Origin: Rhabdaerophilum sp. SD176
Lineage (GTDB): Bacteria; Pseudomonadota; Alphaproteobacteria; Rhizobiales; Beijerinckiaceae
Length of the DNA stretch: 64,000 nt
Assembly: GCF_030143245.1 (NCBI RefSeq)
Contig: NZ_JARJNS010000005.1
Span: forward strand, 186,001 to 250,000
Direction: 5' to 3'
The notes below the pieces were generated by a model that saw nothing but the letters and a program-made list of their open reading frames with translations, did no database searches and was not told the DNA's origin. Every line of letters begins with the position of its first letter. Within the stretch, counting starts at the first letter, position 1. Made by a program: the position numbers and the translations under genes. Below, piece after piece: positions 51,438 through 59,466 of this stretch.

Positions 51438-52328
51438 ATGCAGGATCGTGCATCCTTCCTCGCGCTCGGCACCATCGCGATCGGGCTGGCTGTGCTCGGC
51501 CTGAAATTCGGGGCCTATTGGCTGACGGGTTCTGTCGCGCTTTATTCCGATGCCCTCGAAAGCTGTGTCAACGTGGTCGCGGCGTTGGTTACGTTCGGGG
51601 CCCTGCGCGTCAGCGCCAAGCCGGCCGATGCAAAACACCCGTATGGCCATCAGAAAATCGAGTATATCGCCGCCGTTTTCGAGGGCGCACTGATCCTGCT
51701 AGCCGCCGTTATTGTCTTCCATGCCGCGTGGGAATCCTGGCGGAACCCGAAGCCGGTGACGATCGATGCCCTCGGTGTCGGTCTGAACGTGGCCGCCGGG
51801 CTCATCAATGGCGGTTGGGCCGCCCTGCTGCTCGCCCGCGCCCGGACGCTGCGTTCGCCAGCCTTGCGGGCCGATGGACAGCATCTGATGACCGATGTCA
51901 TCTCCTCGATCGGCGTTCTGGCCGCCCTGGTCATTGCCGTCGCGACCGGCCTTTCCTGGCTGGATCCGCTGCTGGCCTGCCTTGTGGCCGTCAACATCCT
52001 CGTTTCCGGCTGGAAGCTGATGCAGCAATCCTTCTCCGGCCTGCTCGACGAGGCCGCCGCCCCGGAGGAACTGGACCGCATCCGCGCGCTCATCGCGCTC
52101 CATGCCGAGGGCGCAATCGAGGCACACGACCTGCGCACGCGCCATTCCGGCCGTCTCACTTTCATCGAGTTCCATCTCGTGGTGCCGGGCGACATGCGCG
52201 TTGACCGCGCCCATGACATCTGCGACCGGATCGAGGCCGCGCTGAAAGAGGCGGTCGGGTCGGCCTTGATCACCATTCATGTCGAGCCGGAGAACAAGGC
52301 CAAGCATCAGGGCATCGTCGTCTTGTAA
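51438..52328 (+). CDS. Cation diffusion facilitator (CDF) family transporter
   Basis: A 296-residue protein with six transmembrane helices and a C-terminal cytosolic domain (residues 210-296) rich in His and Asp. The metal site of helix 5 is seen as HLMTDVISSIG (H-x3-D). In helix 2 the usual D-x3-D reads SDALESCVNV, so the second Asp is not in its place; an E is adjacent. This variant occurs in a subgroup thought to favour other divalent metals. It exports Zn, Fe, Mn or Co using proton exchange. GGAGG precedes the start. Confidence 0.88.
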   Translation: MQDRASFLALGTIAIGLAVLGLKFGAYWLTGSVALYSDALESCVNVVAALVTFGALRVSAKPADAKHPYGHQKIEYIAAVFEGALILLAAVIVFHAAWESWRNPKPVTIDALGVGLNVAAGLINGGWAALLLARARTLRSPALRADGQHLMTDVISSIGVLAALVIAVATGLSWLDPLLACLVAVNILVSGWKLMQQSFSGLLDEAAAPEELDRIRALIALHAEGAIEAHDLRTRHSGRLTFIEFHLVVPGDMRVDRAHDICDRIEAALKEAVGSALITIHVEPENKAKHQGIVVL

Positions 52329-52393
52329 TCCGGCCGGAATCGGCCGAGCCTTCACGGGCTTGATTGACGATTCGGAAGCGCCAGGAATTCACG

Positions 52394-52978
52394 ATGCCGT
52401 CGTTTCTTGCAGACAATGCCGCCTATCTGCTGCTGGCTGTTATCGGATTCTGGTTCGCGGCCCGGTTTCTTGTGATGCCCGGCCGCAGCCGTTCCGGGCT
52501 GGCGGGCATGTTCCGGCGCGAGGCCCCGGTCCGCGAGGCCGGTCTCGATCAGGCGGCCATCCGGACCCTTGTGGAGGACAGCCGCACCTTCGCCCGCCAC
52601 CGGCCGGATATCCGCGGCCTGCTGCTGGCGGGAGAGTTTGCGTCCGGCACCGCCCGCCCGGATTCTGCGGTGGTCCTGATCTTCCTGTCCGAAAGTCCGG
52701 GTGTCTTCTCCGGCAGGGAAAGCCTGTCCGGCTGGCCATATCCCGAAAGGGGCCATGCCATCCTTGCCCATGACAAGGTGGTCGAGGACGGGGCCGTCCT
52801 CCATCGCCTTGTGCTGAAAGGCGCGCCGCCTGTCACGCTGGCCTTCATTGCGACCGAGGGCAGGTCGCTGCCGGCTCCGCTAGCGCCGCCTGTCCGGGCG
52901 GGATGCCAGATCCTCGATGATCCCGCCGGGCAGGCCGCGTCACTGCGGCAGGCCTGGCGCGAGCGCGCCGCGGTCTGA
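52394..52978 (+). CDS. Membrane-anchored protein with a nucleotidyltransferase-like domain
   Basis: 194 residues. Residues 5-27 form one membrane helix (NAAYLLLAVIGFWFAARFLV). The rest resembles a small minimal nucleotidyltransferase: GEFASGTARPDSAVVLIFL occupies the place of the G-S-x-A-R-G...S-D-x-D motif, and GCQILDDPAGQAASLRQAW resembles the closing strand and helix. The two catalytic aspartates are missing (SAVVL), so activity is unlikely. AGGA stands eight bases before the start. No known homologue with this anchor is recalled; function unknown. It is convergent with the nitroreductase gene. Confidence 0.6.
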   Translation: MPSFLADNAAYLLLAVIGFWFAARFLVMPGRSRSGLAGMFRREAPVREAGLDQAAIRTLVEDSRTFARHRPDIRGLLLAGEFASGTARPDSAVVLIFLSESPGVFSGRESLSGWPYPERGHAILAHDKVVEDGAVLHRLVLKGAPPVTLAFIATEGRSLPAPLAPPVRAGCQILDDPAGQAASLRQAWRERAAV

Positions 52979-52981
52979 GTC

Positions 52982-53566
52982 TCAGCCGTTCCAGGTCCCG
53001 AACACCGTATCGAGTGCCGGCTTCGGCTTCGCCGGCGGCCAGTCTTTCGTGGTCCCGATCGCAACGATCGAGACGAAATGTTCATTCGGTCCGAGTCCGA
53101 AGCCTTCGCGGAAGGCTTTCGTCTCGAGGAAGCGGCCTGAACGGATCGCGGCGGCAAAGCCAAGCGCCTGAACAGCCAGGACAAGGTTCTCGAGGGCACA
53201 GCCCACGGCGAGCCATTGGTCGGAGGCCGGGATCTTCGGATGGCCGGCATCGATTCGGGCGAGAACCCCCACCAGGCACGGCCCCTGATGGGCCTTTTCT
53301 CGGGCCCGCTGGATTTCCTCTTCCGGTGCGTCCGGCATCATTTCGCGGGTCGCGGCGCCGAGAAGGTCAGCCAGCCGGCCACGGGCCGCATCGGCCAGGG
53401 CCAGGAAGCGGAACGGCACGATCCGCCCATGATCCGGCGCCCGGGAGGCTGCCTCGACAATCAGTCGAAGCTGCGCATCGTCGGGGGCAGGGCCGGTCAA
53501 CATGCGGGCATTGGCCGAGCGGCGGGCAAAAAGGGCGTCGATCACGGGATGCGTGGAGGGGGGCAT
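52982..53566 (-). CDS. Nitroreductase family protein
   Basis: A 194-residue FMN-dependent oxidoreductase of the single-domain YdjA-type nitroreductase group. The phosphate motif ARRSANARML and the ASRAPDHGRIVPFRF region bind FMN; the family's G-A-A-I-R-S-G segment (LGFAAAIRSGRFLE) is present. The ATG at 53566 is chosen for its GAAGGA upstream. It would reduce quinones, nitro or enal compounds using NAD(P)H. It converges with the membrane-anchored gene at its left and is divergent from the ligase-like gene to its right. Confidence 0.87.
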   Translation of the reverse strand: MPPSTHPVIDALFARRSANARMLTGPAPDDAQLRLIVEAASRAPDHGRIVPFRFLALADAARGRLADLLGAATREMMPDAPEEEIQRAREKAHQGPCLVGVLARIDAGHPKIPASDQWLAVGCALENLVLAVQALGFAAAIRSGRFLETKAFREGFGLGPNEHFVSIVAIGTTKDWPPAKPKPALDTVFGTWNG

Positions 53567-53752
53567 GGCATGTCCTTCGGTCATGGTTGGGGGGGAGTTA
53601 AGCTGCCCGCCCTCCGCCGGCAAGGGGCATCCGGTGCCGGATCCTGCGACCAGTCAGGGCAAATTCGTGCTGATTTTGTCACGAGTGTGGCTTGCGCCAT
53701 ACAGCCAGCCCCCGGCCAGCTCTTCTAGGGTTGCTCCGGGAGAGGAATGGCC

Positions 53753-55045
53753 ATGGCCTTCGAATCGCACAATGCCACGGGGCCTGATGACCCCGCCAAG
53801 GCCGCCGCCGGCATGTTGCTGCGGTTCGGTTTCGCGATTCTCGCCATCGTCACGCCGAGCGCCACCTTGCTTTCGCGCTGGGTCATCGTGGTTCTCGTGC
53901 CCATCGCCGCCGTGCTGATCATCCTTGCAGTGCTTCTCCGGCGTGACCCTGCCCGCCTGGTCGATGCCTGCCGGGATGCCCTGCTCTCCTGGCCGGGCGT
54001 GACGGCGATGCTGCTGGTCAGCTGGGCGCTGTTTTCCCTGCTCTGGACCCCGGCGCCGGGCGAAGCAGCCGCGCGCTTTTTCAAGACAATCGGCGTGGTC
54101 CTGCTCGGCTTCATGGCGGTGCAGGCCCTGCCGAAAAAGATGCGCGCCACCAACCTGCATCTGGTGACGATCGGCGTCGCGCTCGGCGCCGTCCTGCTTC
54201 TGGCAGGCCGGGGCTTTGAACTGGCCGGCTTCGCCTCGATCCAGTTTCCGGCGGCCACGCCCGGCCGCGCCACCGTCCTGATCGCCTGCCTCGGCTGGGC
54301 GGCGGCGGCGTGGCTGATGATCAAGAACCGGCGGCTTCTGGCGGCGATCCTGCTGGTGCTCGTCTTTGCCGCAGCGCTCTCGGGCCCGACCAGCGAGGCA
54401 ATCCTGCCGACCGGGATCGGCTTCCTGGTCTTCGCGCTGGCCTGGGCTGTTCCGGAGCGCGCCGGCCGCATCCTTGCAGCCTTCTTCGCCCTGCTGGTCG
54501 CGATCGCGCCTGTCCTGCCGCTTCTTGCCAAGCTCGCGTCTCTCATTCCCGGTGTCACGCTCGGTGACGCGCTGGCGACCCGCGCGCTCTGGTGGGACCT
54601 GATCCTGCAGGATCCCCTTTCCTTGCTCACCGGCCGCGGGATTGAGGCCATCGGCAAGGCACGACAGGACGGCCTGGTTCCAGCAACAGTCCCGAGTACG
54701 CTGATTTCCGACCTCTGGTTCGATCTTGGCCTTCTGGGTGCGCTGGCGACGGCTTTCCTCGTGTTTCTCGCCTTCCGTGCGGCGGGGCGTTTCGGACTGG
54801 AAGTGGCCCCGTTCGCGCTGGCCGGTCTCGCTTCGGCCTTTGCCTTCACCTTCCTCGAACGGGGCGCCACGCAGACGTGGTGGCTCAATGGCATGACCGT
54901 TTTCGCCATCGTGCTGATGTCGGTTGAACGCGGCCGCTATCGCACCGTCCGCCCCCGCGCTGCGATCGAGAATACCCGTACCCGGCGGGAGCCCTCCATG
55001 CGCGACAGGCATGATCCTATGCATCCTGCTGAACCGATTCCGTGA
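53753..55045 (+). CDS. O-antigen ligase family-like membrane protein
   Basis: About 430 residues with 11 or 12 hydrophobic segments and a large loop region in the C-terminal half. The arrangement and the RALWWDLILQDPLSLLTGRGI motif recall the Wzy_C/O-antigen ligase (WaaL) superfamily, but the loop histidine usually found in H-N-x-x-L is absent: VPSTLISDLWFDLGLLGAL. The ATG at 53753 lies seven bases after GAGAGG. It may be a polymerase or ligase of surface polysaccharides or have lost that function. No polysaccharide genes are nearby. Confidence 0.6.
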   Translation: MAFESHNATGPDDPAKAAAGMLLRFGFAILAIVTPSATLLSRWVIVVLVPIAAVLIILAVLLRRDPARLVDACRDALLSWPGVTAMLLVSWALFSLLWTPAPGEAAARFFKTIGVVLLGFMAVQALPKKMRATNLHLVTIGVALGAVLLLAGRGFELAGFASIQFPAATPGRATVLIACLGWAAAAWLMIKNRRLLAAILLVLVFAAALSGPTSEAILPTGIGFLVFALAWAVPERAGRILAAFFALLVAIAPVLPLLAKLASLIPGVTLGDALATRALWWDLILQDPLSLLTGRGIEAIGKARQDGLVPATVPSTLISDLWFDLGLLGALATAFLVFLAFRAAGRFGLEVAPFALAGLASAFAFTFLERGATQTWWLNGMTVFAIVLMSVERGRYRTVRPRAAIENTRTRREPSMRDRHDPMHPAEPIP

Positions 55046-55136
55046 AGACCGGCATGGCCAAGGGCGCCCGATACGCTAGAATGGCCGTTGACACGGTGAT
55101 GCGATCACCGATTTTTCCCGAGATTGGACCCTGACA

Positions 55137-56303
55137 ATGACGATCGACCCCCGGATCCTTGCCCTGAAGGATGAAGTCACCGCATGGCGCCGTGATTTCC
55201 ACGCCCATCCCGAAACGCTCTATGACGTGCACCGGACGGCGGGGATTGTTGCGCAGAAGCTGCGGGAATTCGGCTGCGACGAGGTTGTCGAGGGCATCGG
55301 CAAGACGGGTGTGGTCGGGGTGGTCCATGGCCGGAACGGGCCAGGCGGCCGGGTCGTCGGGCTGCGCGCCGACATGGACGCCCTCCCCATCTCGGAGGAA
55401 ACCAACCTGCCGCATCGCTCGACCATTCCGGGCAAGATGCATGCCTGCGGACATGACGGTCACACCTCGATGCTGCTCGGTGCTGCCAAGCACCTGGCTT
55501 CGGCCCGCGATTTCGAGGGGACGGTCGTCCTGATCTTCCAGCCCGCCGAAGAAGGCGGCGCCGGCGGCAAGGCCATGGTCGATGACGGCCTGATGACCCG
55601 CTGGAAGATCGACGAGGTCTACGGCATGCACAACATGCCGGGCCTGCCGCCCGGGCATTTCTCGCTGCGGCCCGGCCCGCTCATGGCCGCCACGGCCTAT
55701 TACACGATTACCATCGAGGGCCGCGGAGCCCATGCCGCCAAGCCGCATGAGGGGATCGACCCCGTTCTTGTCGGCGCGCATATCATCACGGCGCTGCAAT
55801 CGATCGCCTCCCGGACGATCGACCCGCTGAAGTCGATCGTTGTCTCCAACACGGTCTTCCAGGCTGGCGAGGCGCAGAATGTCATCCCGCAGCGGGCGAT
55901 CCTGCGCGGCACTGTACGCACATTGGACAACGATGTGCGGGATCTTGCCGAGGAGCGCTTCAAGGCCATCGTCGAAGGCACGGCGCGGATGCTCGGTGCG
56001 GAGGTAACCCTCGATTACCGCCGCGGCTATCCGGCGACGGTCAATCATCCGCGTGAGACGCGCTTCGCTTCCGACATCGCCCGCAAGATCGCCGGGGCCG
56101 CGCAGGTGGATGACGATGCCGTGCCGACCATGGGCGGCGAGGATTTTTCCTACATGCTGCTGGAGCGGCCCGGCGCCTTCATTTTCATCGGCAACGGCGA
56201 CACCGCTGGCCTGCATCACCCCGCCTATGACTTCAACGACGAGGTGATCCCGGTCGGCATCCAGTACTGGGCGGAACTCGCCCGGGCCCGCACGGCGGCC
56301 TGA
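55137..56303 (+). CDS. M20 family metallohydrolase (N-acyl-amino acid amidohydrolase/HipO-like)
   Basis: A 388-residue M20D metallopeptidase. Metal-binding motifs are visible: RADMDALPISEE, MHACGHDGHTSMLLG with the CGHD-x-H ligands, and FQPAEEGGAGG with the catalytic Glu; the dimer domain is at about residues 185-300. Enzymes of this group hydrolyse N-acyl-amino acids such as hippurate, N-acetyl-cysteine or indole-amide conjugates. It starts the rightward run with otnK, otnC and mgsA, 16 bases before otnK. The N-acetyl-amino acids made by the DgcN-DgcA pathway are possible substrates, but this is inference. Confidence 0.88.
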   Translation: MTIDPRILALKDEVTAWRRDFHAHPETLYDVHRTAGIVAQKLREFGCDEVVEGIGKTGVVGVVHGRNGPGGRVVGLRADMDALPISEETNLPHRSTIPGKMHACGHDGHTSMLLGAAKHLASARDFEGTVVLIFQPAEEGGAGGKAMVDDGLMTRWKIDEVYGMHNMPGLPPGHFSLRPGPLMAATAYYTITIEGRGAHAAKPHEGIDPVLVGAHIITALQSIASRTIDPLKSIVVSNTVFQAGEAQNVIPQRAILRGTVRTLDNDVRDLAEERFKAIVEGTARMLGAEVTLDYRRGYPATVNHPRETRFASDIARKIAGAAQVDDDAVPTMGGEDFSYMLLERPGAFIFIGNGDTAGLHHPAYDFNDEVIPVGIQYWAELARARTAA

Positions 56304-56319
56304 GCCGGGATCTGGCGGC

Positions 56320-57588
56320 ATGCTGCTCGGTTCGGTTGCAGATGACTTCACCGGCGCGAGCGATCTCGCCAACACGCTCGCCCGGGGCGGGATGCGGACG
56401 ACCCTGTTCGTTGGCATCCCTGATGCCGTTCGTCCCGAATGCGAGGCGGGCGTCATCGCGCTGAAGTCGCGATCGATTCCTGCTGCGGAGGCGGTGGCGC
56501 AGAGCCTCGCCGCGCTTCAGGCCCTCCGCGCGGCGGGGGCGGGGCAGATCCTCTTCAAATACTGCTCCACCTTCGATTCGACCCGCGATGGCAATATCGG
56601 CCCGGTAGCCGATGCAATGATCGAGGCGCTGTCCGCGCCCGTGGCCATCGTCTGCCCGGCCTTCCCCACCAATCTCCGCACGATCTATCGCGGCCATCTC
56701 TTCGTCGGCGACAGGCTGCTCAACGAGAGCGGCATGGAGAAGCATCCGCTCACCCCGATGACCGATGCCAATCTCCAGCGCTGGCTGTCCTACCAGTCGC
56801 AGAACCGCATTGGCCTGATCACGCTTGAAACCGTGCGCAAGGGGCCGGACGCCATCCGCGCGGCTTTGGAGGAGGCGGCTCGCCGCAAGGAGAAGCTGGT
56901 CGTCTGCGATGCCATCACCGATGATGATCTCGTCCGGCTGGGCGAAGCAGCCAAGGGCATGGCCCTCATCACCGGTGGATCCGGGATCGCGCTGGGGTTG
57001 CCCGCCAATTTTGGCCGAAGCGCTGCCGCTGCCGCGCCCGCCCCGCGCGCGCCGCTTGGCAAGGCGATCGCCCTGTCCGGCTCCTGCTCGCGTGCCACGC
57101 TGGCGCAGGTCGCCCGGCACCGGGCGGAGGCGCCGGCTCTGGCGCTGGATGCCGCCGCCATCGTCGAATCGCGCTTTGCCCCGGCCGACGTCCTGGCCTG
57201 GCTCGGCGGCGAAGCCGGCACCGCGGCGCTGCCGCTGGTCTATTCCAGCGCTGCGCCGGAAGAGGTTTCTGCCCTTCAGGCCCGGTTCGGCACAGAGAAG
57301 GCCGCCCATGCGGTCGAAGGCTTCTTCACCGGGCTGGCCCAAATGCTGGTGGCCTCGGGTTACCGCCGCCTGATTACCGCCGGTGGCGAGACCTCGAGCG
57401 CGATCGTCAGCGGATTGCAACTGAAAGCCTTGGCAATCGGCCCAGAGATCGATCCCGGCGTTCCGGCGCTCGTCCATGAGGGCGAGCCGTCGCTGGTCCT
57501 TGCCTTGAAGAGCGGCAATTTCGGCGCGCCTGATTTCTTCGCCAAGGCGCTGGCTGTGATGGACGGCATGGCCGGGGAGCCAGGCTGA
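56320..57588 (+). CDS. otnK: 3-oxo-tetronate kinase (four-carbon acid sugar kinase)
   Basis: A 422-residue kinase of the DUF1537 (four-carbon acid sugar kinase) family. The opening LLGSVADDFTGASDLANTL carries the conserved D-D-x-T-G motif that binds the sugar acid. The segment KYCSTFDSTRDGNIGPV and GHLFVGDRLLNESGMEKHP are typical of OtnK. It phosphorylates 3-oxo-tetronate at C4 in the cytosol. The stop codon overlaps the otnC start (TGATG). It lies 16 bases after the M20 hydrolase gene. Confidence 0.92.
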   Translation: MLLGSVADDFTGASDLANTLARGGMRTTLFVGIPDAVRPECEAGVIALKSRSIPAAEAVAQSLAALQALRAAGAGQILFKYCSTFDSTRDGNIGPVADAMIEALSAPVAIVCPAFPTNLRTIYRGHLFVGDRLLNESGMEKHPLTPMTDANLQRWLSYQSQNRIGLITLETVRKGPDAIRAALEEAARRKEKLVVCDAITDDDLVRLGEAAKGMALITGGSGIALGLPANFGRSAAAAAPAPRAPLGKAIALSGSCSRATLAQVARHRAEAPALALDAAAIVESRFAPADVLAWLGGEAGTAALPLVYSSAAPEEVSALQARFGTEKAAHAVEGFFTGLAQMLVASGYRRLITAGGETSSAIVSGLQLKALAIGPEIDPGVPALVHEGEPSLVLALKSGNFGAPDFFAKALAVMDGMAGEPG

Positions 57589-58229
57589 TGATGCCCGAAG
57601 CCCAGGCCCGGCAGGCTCTGGTCGAGGCCGGTCGCCATTTCGCGGCCATGGGCATGGCGATCGGCAGTGCGGGCAATCTCTCGATCCGCATTCCCGACGG
57701 CTATCTCGTCACGCCCACCAATGCGGCGCTCGGCCGGCTGGATCCGGCCCGGCTCAGCAAGCTTGACGCGGGCTTCATGCCGGTCTCCGGCGATCCCCCG
57801 ACCAAGGAGGTCTCGCTCCACCGCGCCTTTTACGAGACGCGTTCGGACTGCGAGGCCGTGGTGCATCTCCACTCGACTCATGCTGCCGCGCTGTCCTTCC
57901 GCGCCGACCTGCCCGAGCAGGATCCGATCCCGCCCTTCTCGCCCTATTTCATCATGCGCGTCGGCCGGGTTGCGGTCCTGCCCTATGCCCGGCCGGGCTC
58001 CGACCGGATCGGCGAGATGATCCGGGCTCTCGGGGGCCGCTACCGGGCCGTCCTTCTGGCCAATCACGGGCCGGTCACAGCCGGGCGCAGCCTCACCGAG
58101 GCCATTTCAGCCGCGGAGGAATTCGAGGAGACGGCCCGGCTCTTCCTGATGCCGGGCATCCATCCGCTCCGTCTCCTTTCGGAGGCCGAGATTGCCGATC
58201 TCGTAGCCACCTTCCGGCTGGAATGGTGA
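57588..58229 (+). CDS. otnC: 3-oxo-tetronate 4-phosphate decarboxylase (class II aldolase)
   Basis: A 213-residue class II aldolase/adducin-family zinc enzyme. It decarboxylates 3-oxo-tetronate 4-phosphate to dihydroxyacetone phosphate and CO2. Zinc ligands are in VVHLHSTHAAAL and LLANHGPVTAG; SAGNLSIRIPDGYLVTPTN is the conserved substrate loop. The first ATG is at 57588, overlapping otnK; a second ATG at 57591 is equally possible. The mgsA gene begins three bases downstream, which is notable because its substrate is dihydroxyacetone phosphate. Confidence 0.92.
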   Translation: MMPEAQARQALVEAGRHFAAMGMAIGSAGNLSIRIPDGYLVTPTNAALGRLDPARLSKLDAGFMPVSGDPPTKEVSLHRAFYETRSDCEAVVHLHSTHAAALSFRADLPEQDPIPPFSPYFIMRVGRVAVLPYARPGSDRIGEMIRALGGRYRAVLLANHGPVTAGRSLTEAISAAEEFEETARLFLMPGIHPLRLLSEAEIADLVATFRLEW

Positions 58230-58232
58230 ACC

Positions 58233-58622
58233 ATGGAAGCAGCCGCCAAGACCCTCGCTCTCGTGGCGCATGACCGGATGAAGGAAGCTCTGGCGGATTG
58301 GGCCGACGCGAACTCCGCCGCCTTGGCCGCCCATCGTCTCTTCTGCACGGGGACAACCGGGGCTGTTTTGCAGAAACGCTGCCCCGGGCTCTCGATCACC
58401 CGGCTTGCTTCCGGCCCGCACGGGGGTGATCAGCAGATCGGGGCGCTGATCGTTGAAGGCCGCATCGATGCGGTGGTCTTCTTCATCGACCCGCTCTCAC
58501 CCATGCCGCATGACGTCGACATCAAGGCCCTGCTCCGGCTGGCTGTCGTTTATGACGTGCCGATTGCGCTCAGCCGCCGCACCGCCGATCTCTTCGTTGC
58601 GGCTGGCCTGCTTGCAGTGTGA
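58233..58622 (+). CDS. mgsA: Methylglyoxal synthase
   Basis: A 129-residue enzyme that turns dihydroxyacetone phosphate into methylglyoxal and phosphate. The catalytic Asp is D66 in SGPHGGDQQIGA; the phosphate-binding His and Asp are in ALVAHDRMKEAL and MPHDVDIKALL (H93); the Thr motif is GTTGAVLQK. The length is a little shorter than E. coli MgsA (152). It is preceded by otnC with a three-base gap, so both products would be made together. In other bacteria this is a phosphate-starvation or overflow bypass. Confidence 0.92.
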   Translation: MEAAAKTLALVAHDRMKEALADWADANSAALAAHRLFCTGTTGAVLQKRCPGLSITRLASGPHGGDQQIGALIVEGRIDAVVFFIDPLSPMPHDVDIKALLRLAVVYDVPIALSRRTADLFVAAGLLAV

Positions 58623-58635
58623 CAGGGGCCGGAAC

Positions 58636-58664
58636 TTGTGGAATGCCCGTTTTCGCGCTATAAA
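58636..58664 (+). promoter_or_regulatory. Promoter of the cold-shock gene
   Basis: TTGTGG at 58636-58641 and TATAAA at 58659-58664 are separated by seventeen bases. The resulting leader to the ATG at 58838 is about 165 bases, which is the long 5' untranslated region that cold-shock genes use as a thermal sensor. Confidence 0.65.
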
Positions 58665-58837
58665 ACAGTCCATCGATTTGGCCGGACGACTGGGCCGCTT
58701 TGGGACTACCGGGCGCACGTTCAGACTGCTTCTCCAAAGATCGACCATCGGGGCGCGGAACTTCCAAACTCCAAACGTGTAACGATTGCCGAGTGATCGG
58801 CAACCTGTTGAGACCTGATAGTCCAAAGGATAGACCC

Positions 58838-59047
58838 ATGAGCACCGGAACCGTGAAGTGGTTCAATGAACAGAAGGGCTACGGATTCATTCAGCCGGAT
58901 GATGGCGGCAAGGATGTGTTCGTGCATATCAGTGCCGTGCAGCGCTCGGGCCTGCAGGGCCTGCGCGATGGTCAGAAAGTCACCTATGAACTGCAGGCCG
59001 ATCGCCGCACCGGCAAGATGGCCGCGGTGAACCTGCAGGCGATCTGA
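58838..59047 (+). CDS. Cold-shock protein (CspA family)
   Basis: A 69-residue OB-fold RNA/DNA-binding protein. The RNP-1 motif [11 protein letters not shown] and RNP-2 motif VFVHISAV are intact, with the usual [13 protein letters not shown]-terminus. It binds single-stranded nucleic acids and acts as an RNA chaperone on cooling or growth change. AAAGGA lies before the ATG. The leader of about 165 bases supports post-transcriptional control. A hairpin terminator follows at 59094, and infA is next. Confidence 0.94.
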   Translation: MSTGTVKWFNEQKGYGFIQPDDGGKDVFVHISAVQRSGLQGLRDGQKVTYELQADRRTGKMAAVNLQAI

Positions 59048-59093
59048 CGGAAGTCCGCGGCCCGGTTTGCGGGTCGTGATCGGGTAGGGCGGA

Positions 59094-59130
59094 GCCGTTC
59101 CGGGTTTCGGAGCGGCTTTGTCCTGTTTTT
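59094..59130 (+). terminator. Terminator after the cold-shock gene
   Basis: A nine-base stem (GCCGTTCCG / CGGAGCGGC with one G-T pair) and a five-base loop, followed by TTTGTCCTGTTTTT. It lies 46 bases after the cold-shock stop. Confidence 0.7.
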
Positions 59131-59166
59131 GCGCGTGGATGCGCGCCACAGAGGAAGGTTTGCCGG

Positions 59167-59454
59167 ATGGCGAAAGAAGAAGTGATCCAGTTCGAAGGCT
59201 TGGTGCTGGAATTGTTGCCCGATGCGCGTTTCCGGGTCCAGCTCGATAGCGGACACGAGATCATCGCCTACACGGCCGGCAAGATGAAGAAGAACCGCAT
59301 CAAGACCCTCGCCGGAGATCGGGTGACGGTCGAGATGTCGCCGTATGATCTGGAGAAGGGTCGCCTCGTTTTCCGCCACAAGGACGAGCGTTCGGGCTTC
59401 ACGCCGGGCGGCGCCCGCCCGCCCCAGAAAGGCCAGCCGCCGAAGCGTCGCTGA
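59167..59454 (+). CDS. infA: Translation initiation factor IF-1
   Basis: A 95-residue OB-fold protein that binds the 30S A site during initiation. The core IF-1 (residues 1-72) opens with [18 protein letters not shown] and has [15 protein letters not shown] and [16 protein letters not shown] basic, Gly/Pro-rich tail of about 23 residues ([20 protein letters not shown]) is added relative to the usual 72-residue protein; tails like this occur in many Hyphomicrobiales. It follows the cold-shock gene and precedes ribokinase by twelve bases. Confidence 0.93.
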   Translation: MAKEEVIQFEGLVLELLPDARFRVQLDSGHEIIAYTAGKMKKNRIKTLAGDRVTVEMSPYDLEKGRLVFRHKDERSGFTPGGARPPQKGQPPKRR

Positions 59455-59466
59455 CCGGACATCCCG

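Noticed and set aside
53753-55045. Sequence similarity suggesting a functional O-antigen ligase
   Set aside because: The key loop histidine is absent and no polysaccharide genes are near, so only a family-like call is kept.
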